Shown: positions 60,336 through 64,000 of the stretch, piece after piece
Layout of the letters: every line of letters begins with the position of its first letter
How positions within the stretch are numbered: position 1 is the first letter of the stretch
Assembly (NCBI GenBank): GCA_003258735.1
Contig: QHME01000007.1
Span: forward strand, 20,313 to 84,312
Origin: Candidatus Melainabacteria bacterium
GTDB lineage: Bacteria > Cyanobacteriota > Vampirovibrionia > Gastranaerophilales > Gastranaerophilaceae
Length of the DNA: 64,000 nucleotides
Direction of reading: 5' to 3'
Program-made: the position numbers and the translations under genes
Notes under the pieces: model-generated
The model's database searches: none
Told to the model about the DNA's origin: nothing
What the model saw: the letters and a program-made list of their open reading frames with translations, nothing else

Positions 60336-61239
60336 GGTTATATTTTTCGGAACTCCTGATATTGGTTTAAAATCTTTGGAATACTTACATAATTCAGATA
60401 AATTTGAGGTTTGCGCTGTTGTTACTCAACCTGACAAACCAGCAGGTCGTGGTCATAAATTACAAATGTCACCAATTAAAAAATTTGCAACGGAGCATGA
60501 TATTCCTGTTTTCCAGCCCAAATCAATAAGAAAAGAGCCTGAAATTCAAGAAGCTTTGAAAAAATTTAACCCTGACTTTTTTGTAACATTCGCTTTTGGA
60601 CAAATTTTGTCCCAAGAGGTTTTGGATATTCCTAAATACCAAACAATAAACCTACATGCTTCACTTTTACCAAAATATAGAGGGGCTAACCCAATTCAGC
60701 GTGCAATTATCAATGGAGACAAAGAAACAGGTATTTGCACCATGATTACAGAATTAGGGCTGGATTGCGGTGATGTATGCCAAAAATTAGTCATTCCAAT
60801 TTCTGACTCTATGAACTGTGAAGAGCTTTGGAACGAAATCGGTGAAAAATCGCCAAAAATGATAGATGAAACATTAACAGGGTTGTACGAAGGCAAACTA
60901 ACTCCTCAAAAACAATGCGAAGATGGAGTTTGTATGGCTAACAAACTAACAAAAGAAGAATGTTTAATTGATTGGTCAAAATCAAACATTGAAATTCACA
61001 ACTTGGTACGTGGAATATGCCGTTGTCCTAGCGCTTACTTTATTTTCAATAACAAAATCATCAAGGTTATTGAAACAACTCCAATTAATGGTAGTGGAAA
61101 AATAGGTGAAATTGTTGCTCATTCCAAAGAAGGTGTTGATATCGGCTGTGGAGAAGGGCTTTTGCGCCTACTAAAAATTAAACCTGAAGGCAAAGGCGAA
61201 ATGCTTGCCAAAGATTGGTATAACGGAGTAAAAAAATAA
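60328..61239 (+). CDS. fmt: Methionyl-tRNA formyltransferase
   Basis: Formylates initiator Met-tRNA. The 303-residue protein has I-F-F-G-T-P-D-I-G, V-V-T-Q-P-D-K-P-A-G-R-G, and N-L-H-A-S-L-L-P-K-Y-R-G-A-N-P-I with the catalytic Asn/His set, then the C-terminal oligonucleotide-binding domain. The def-fmt order with overlap is a classic translation operon. The stop overlaps the aroH start by one base. Confidence 0.96.
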   Translation: MIKVIFFGTPDIGLKSLEYLHNSDKFEVCAVVTQPDKPAGRGHKLQMSPIKKFATEHDIPVFQPKSIRKEPEIQEALKKFNPDFFVTFAFGQILSQEVLDIPKYQTINLHASLLPKYRGANPIQRAIINGDKETGICTMITELGLDCGDVCQKLVIPISDSMNCEELWNEIGEKSPKMIDETLTGLYEGKLTPQKQCEDGVCMANKLTKEECLIDWSKSNIEIHNLVRGICRCPSAYFIFNNKIIKVIETTPINGSGKIGEIVAHSKEGVDIGCGEGLLRLLKIKPEGKGEMLAKDWYNGVKK

Positions 61240-61592
61240 TGGTAACAAGGGGAATACGAGGAGCAATAACTGTTGAGGCAAACACAAAAGAAGCTTTAGA
61301 AGAAGCAACTCTTGAATTGCTATCTGAGATGTTTGAAAAAAATGAAATAACAGGAACTTCTAAAATTTCGCATATAATTTTCACAACAACAAAAGATTTG
61401 AATGCAGCTTTTCCTGCAACTTTTCCAAGACTAGCTTTTGGCTGGGATGATGTTGCTATGATGTGTTTTCATGAACTGGATGTTCCAAATTCTTTGCAAA
61501 TGTGTTTAAGAATTTTGATTGTCATTAATTGTGATGAAAATTTTGAACCTGAATTTGTCTACTTAAAAGGTGCCAAAGCTCTGAGAAAATAG
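61239..61592 (+). CDS. aroH: Chorismate mutase, AroH class
   Basis: Converts chorismate to prephenate. The 117-residue protein shows the AroH-class pattern: R-G-I-R-G-A-I-T-V-E near the start, H-I-I-F-T-T-T-K-D-L-N-A-A-F-P-A, H-E-L-D-V-P-N-S-L-Q-M-C-L-R, and V-Y-L-K-G-A-K-A-L-R at the end. The start ATG overlaps the fmt stop. Joining def-fmt to a shikimate-branch enzyme is uncommon. Confidence 0.93.
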   Translation: MVTRGIRGAITVEANTKEALEEATLELLSEMFEKNEITGTSKISHIIFTTTKDLNAAFPATFPRLAFGWDDVAMMCFHELDVPNSLQMCLRILIVINCDENFEPEFVYLKGAKALRK

Positions 61593-61750
61593 AGAAACAC
61601 TGGCTGTAGCCTACGACTACACTCCGTAAAAACCAATAATACATTTGCATCTCATCCAAACATATACAAATTTTAATCAAAAAATGAACTTTTTATTTTT
61701 CAATTCGTTATATAAATGTAGGCATTGAATAAAATAAAAGGAGGTTCATT

Positions 61751-61990
61751 ATGAAAAAGATTATAGCAACAGCATTATGTTTAACTATTTCAGCACCATG
61801 TTTTGCTATGGGCAGATATGACAGACACTACCCTAAACACAATAACAGACCTCCGTGTTCTGTATATGAACATAGATGCAAATACAACAATCACTACAGA
61901 CCATGCAAAACATCTCAAAGAACCAAAACAATTGCAGCAGTAGCAGGTGTGGCAGGTGTGGCAATGATTATCTCAGCTTTGGTTGATTAA
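61751..61990 (+). CDS. Small exported Cys/His-rich protein
   Basis: The 79-residue protein has a signal peptide (M-K-K-I-I-A-T-A-L-C ... C-F-A), a basic middle rich in His, Tyr, Arg and Cys (Y-E-H-R-C-K-Y-N-N-H-Y-R-P-C), and a C-terminal hydrophobic helix (V-A-G-V-A-G-V-A-M-I-I-S-A). It should be anchored in the membrane with an exposed Cys/His segment that could bind metal. AGGAGG precedes the ATG. Confidence 0.75.
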   Translation: MKKIIATALCLTISAPCFAMGRYDRHYPKHNNRPPCSVYEHRCKYNNHYRPCKTSQRTKTIAAVAGVAGVAMIISALVD

Positions 61991-62042
61991 CTACTTCACC
62001 TTAATAAATATATCCATACTAAATTTTATTACCCCAATTTCC

Positions 62043-62068
62043 AAATAACCTTCTGTTGAAGGTTATTT
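62043..62068 (+). terminator. Intrinsic terminator of the small exported-protein gene
   Basis: Perfect stem AAATAACCTTC / GAAGGTTATTT with a TGTT loop, followed by TATTG. Confidence 0.8.
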
Positions 62069-62086
62069 TATTGTGTGAGGATATCC

Positions 62087-62182
62087 TGTCATGCTGAACT
62101 TGTTTCAGCATCTCAAATTAAACAAATTAGTCAAGTGCAAAACTTGTAATATTTGAGACCCTGAAACAAGTTCAGGGTGACA
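62087..62182. repeat. 96-bp inverted-repeat intergenic element, family A, copy 2
   Basis: Same length and ends as the copy at 3558-3653 (TGTCATGCTGAACTTG ... CAGGGTGACA). Arms are better preserved here; the loop region differs. Confidence 0.75.
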
Positions 62183-62241
62183 AATTTTCCCTCGCCCCTT
62201 GAAGGAGAGGGGCAACCAGTTATACTTTCAGACTAGCAATT

Positions 62242-62904
62242 TTAGAACTTCCAAGGGTAATCGCTTTTGAATTCCCATTGATCGTTTTCTAACAGCTTAG
62301 TACACCATAAACGACCGTCAGCCGTATCAGTTTTAGTTCCACATTTTGCAACCATTTGAGCTCTTGTCGTATTTGCAGCAGTTAAACCACTGCCATAAGT
62401 TCCAAAGAATATATCTTCTCGCCCAAAGTGAGCAACTCTGCTACCGTTATCAAAACAATATAAAAACCTATATTGGTCAAATCCTTGCCTATTTGGTCCT
62501 TTGTCGCCATTTACATCATAATCGACATCCAAGCATCCATATTTACCATGTAATATTAATTTCGACCCATCTCGAAAATACACTGTTTTATGCGTAGCAT
62601 CGACGTACTCATGACCGTAATATGGATCTAAATTTGCAATGTACCAATTATAACCGCATTTATTGCCAGGGTCTCTTTCTTCATTCCTAACCAACTGCAT
62701 ATCGGAAAATGACCCCTTATCCATTTGCATATCAAGAATTGCATTATTCATTCGGCTATAAAAATTCTTTAATTTTGCACTGTATTCCCTTTTGACTCTC
62801 TGATAATGCAGAGTCGGAATTGTCATAGCGGCAACAACACCTACAATTGACATTGTCACCATGACTTCTGCTAATGTGAATGCAAATTTTTTATTTGAAA
62901 ACAT
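62242..62904 (-). CDS. Type IV pilin-like protein, short leader
   Basis: The 220-residue prepilin-like protein has a short leader (8 residues, ending Ala rather than Gly) then F-T-L-A-E-V-M-V-T-M-S-I-V-G-V-V-A-A-M-T. The C-terminal half has D-V-N-G-D-K-G-P-N-R-Q-G-F-D, Cys pairs, and ends Y-P-W-K-F. It is the third of three tandem pilin genes, 20 bases after the previous stop. No HTH gene is beside it. GAGGAAG lies before the ATG. Confidence 0.88.
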   Translation of the reverse strand: MFSNKKFAFTLAEVMVTMSIVGVVAAMTIPTLHYQRVKREYSAKLKNFYSRMNNAILDMQMDKGSFSDMQLVRNEERDPGNKCGYNWYIANLDPYYGHEYVDATHKTVYFRDGSKLILHGKYGCLDVDYDVNGDKGPNRQGFDQYRFLYCFDNGSRVAHFGREDIFFGTYGSGLTAANTTRAQMVAKCGTKTDTADGRLWCTKLLENDQWEFKSDYPWKF

Positions 62905-62924
62905 TTAAAACTTCCTCTTTATTC

Positions 62925-63611
62925 TTAATATGTCATTTTCCAATTTTTACGTTGAATTATCGCAAGACAAGCTGTCGCATAAGAATTATCTTTGCAATAA
63001 CCTATCAAAGTATCATCTGATAATTTCGCAGTATCATCGGATTTGCCAGTACATGCCGTTCCATAAAGGATTTTACCTTTTTTAGTTACACGGAATGCAA
63101 ATAAGTCTCTTCCCAAAATGTTTGGTTTATCCTTACCATTTACATCAACCCAAAACAATCCGTAGCATTGATCGCCAGATTTTGTACCATCATCAATAGT
63201 AGCCTCCCATTTATCAACAGAATACCCTAGAGTGATACCATTTTTTAACATTTTGGTTGTACCACCGCCTCCTGCTTTTGTATCCATATCAGAAAGACGT
63301 TTGTATTTATTTTCATTTCCCCAACATTTTTTTGCCTCTGTACATTCATCCGCAATTGCGAAATTTGAACTTGACATCAAAGTTGTAGCATTACTAAATG
63401 CTGTATTTTCTAATGATTGGGTCTTATTATCAACCAATTGTCGGTCAATCAAATCTTGTACCATTACTACTGTATTTTTCAATTGGGATATTAAAAGTTT
63501 TCTGTTTATATCTTCAACCAGCGAAGGAATGGCTAGAGCTGCCAAAGCTCCAACAATTGCTAACGCTATAAGTAATTCTGTTAAGGTAAACGCTTTTTTA
63601 CCACGAAACAT
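62925..63611 (-). CDS. Type IV pilin-like protein, short leader
   Basis: The 228-residue protein: leader M-F-R-G-K-K-A then F-T-L-T-E-L-L-I-A-L-A-I-V-G-A-L-A-A-L. The C-terminal part has D-V-N-G-K-D-K-P-N-I-L-G-R-D-L-F and two or more Cys. The ATG at 63611 is chosen (AAAGGAG five bases upstream). It lies 16 bases after the previous pilin stop, so the three are one operon. The L-T-E variant of the box sets it apart from the others. Confidence 0.85.
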   Translation of the reverse strand: MFRGKKAFTLTELLIALAIVGALAALAIPSLVEDINRKLLISQLKNTVVMVQDLIDRQLVDNKTQSLENTAFSNATTLMSSSNFAIADECTEAKKCWGNENKYKRLSDMDTKAGGGGTTKMLKNGITLGYSVDKWEATIDDGTKSGDQCYGLFWVDVNGKDKPNILGRDLFAFRVTKKGKILYGTACTGKSDDTAKLSDDTLIGYCKDNSYATACLAIIQRKNWKMTY

Positions 63612-63627
63612 ACATTCTCCTTTAGTT

Positions 63628-64000
63628 TTAGTCACTCTTTTTTACTGTATAATCCTTATTTACATAATCAGCATCAAATCCGCTATGCTCAACCAAATAG
63701 TAGCAATCTGCAGCTACACCATTTTTACAACTTGACTGAACATCTGATAATGAATTCTCTGTTTGGAATGCTCCAACATCTCCAATATGTTCACCTGTAT
63801 CAAAGTTATTAACACCAATTATTTTTAGTTCAAAATAATCTACACCGGCGATATTTGGACCTTTTGAACCATTAACATCAATTGCAACAACCTGATACCC
63901 TGCATCTGCATCATAGGCAGCCAAACCGACACCTGCACCATTTTTCAGAACAGCAGAAGCTGCAAAAGTAGTTGCAACCGAAGATAAAGCTCCTCCGTCT
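63628..64000 (-). CDS. Type IV pilin-like protein, C-terminal part (cut by window edge)
   Basis: The frame is open to the last base of the window. About 124 residues are visible, containing D-V-N-G-S-K-G-P-N-I-A-G-V-D-Y-F-E-L, the shared pilin C-terminal motif, and later C-K-N-G-V-A-A-D-C-Y, the paired Cys. A TTG at 63924 is internal. The N-terminal helix lies outside the window. It heads or precedes the two complete pilin genes. Confidence 0.8.
   Translation of the reverse strand, partial: DGGALSSVATTFAASAVLKNGAGVGLAAYDADAGYQVVAIDVNGSKGPNIAGVDYFELKIIGVNNFDTGEHIGDVGAFQTENSLSDVQSSCKNGVAADCYYLVEHSGFDADYVNKDYTVKKSD

Noticed and set aside
1..64000. CRISPR array, prophage or insertion sequence
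   Set aside because: No regularly spaced direct repeats, no phage structural genes, no integrase and no transposase seen.

Overview
The window is AT-rich, gene-dense bacterial chromosome. It fits a non-photosynthetic relative of cyanobacteria, most likely a gut Gastranaerophilales/Melainabacteria (Vampirovibrionia) genome. The lineage call is inference. It rests on six type IV pilin-like proteins built on the box FTLAEVLITLGIIGVVAAM, a Cys-rich S-layer-homology (SLH) protein, many small lineage-specific proteins, and the absence of photosynthesis genes. TGA is used as an ordinary stop (for example at 54617-54619 and 30942-30944), so the code looks standard. No prophage, insertion sequence or CRISPR array was seen.

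Layout. 1-2440: end of aroA, rnhB, a 51-residue ORF and tRNA-Arg(TCT). 2441-7150: a small LuxR-type regulator, a lone sugar-ABC permease, and a minus-strand operon nanE / small gene / ROK kinase / small gene / UbiA prenyltransferase. 7150-11740: two pilin-like genes, each head-to-head with a small HTH gene, around an M16 protease, a family 4 uracil-DNA glycosylase and a ribbon-helix-helix protein. 11741-15826: two amino-acid permease paralogues, one broken by an in-frame TGA, then glyQ. 16000-22840: small hypotheticals, a SpoU methylase, an M24 peptidase, a parvulin, a candidate structured RNA, tRNA-Gly(TCC) and mnmE. 22863-31760: a third pilin/HTH pair, a kinase-like protein, a VirB10/TrbI-like envelope protein, two DUF805-type membrane proteins, a GltD-like oxidoreductase, rmuC and an EF-hand protein. 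31867-43362: tsaC, a GT2 glycosyltransferase, a second VirB10-like protein, a BlaI-type repressor operon, a cupin, a lysozyme-like protein, the SLH protein, a CinA-C protein and radA. 52357-61592: housekeeping genes (DciA-like, nrnA, yihY, cysK, PurD-like, DnaJ-like, queE, def-fmt-aroH). 61751-64000: a small exported protein and three tandem pilin-like genes, the last cut by the window edge.

The most striking locus is 43492-52267. A single 2,408-codon gene encodes EF-hand-like loops, sequence repeats, LysM-type domains, a hydrophobic Ala/Gly-rich segment, a Pro-rich linker, an HD phosphohydrolase domain, a kinase-like domain and a C-terminal ADP-ribosyltransferase with the R / [ST]xS / ExE triad. 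It is followed by two tandem genes for paralogous small proteins, and then by a convergent ADP-ribosylglycohydrolase, the class of enzyme that removes ADP-ribose. This looks like a very large polymorphic toxin or effector with candidate antidote or partner genes.

Other recurring patterns: three pilin genes share an unusual long leader that carries a second FTLAE-like box followed by an (G/N)AT(H/N) motif; each of those three is divergent from its own small HTH gene; several genes have a -10 box only six bases before the start codon, suggesting leaderless mRNAs; and several families of inverted-repeat intergenic elements recur.
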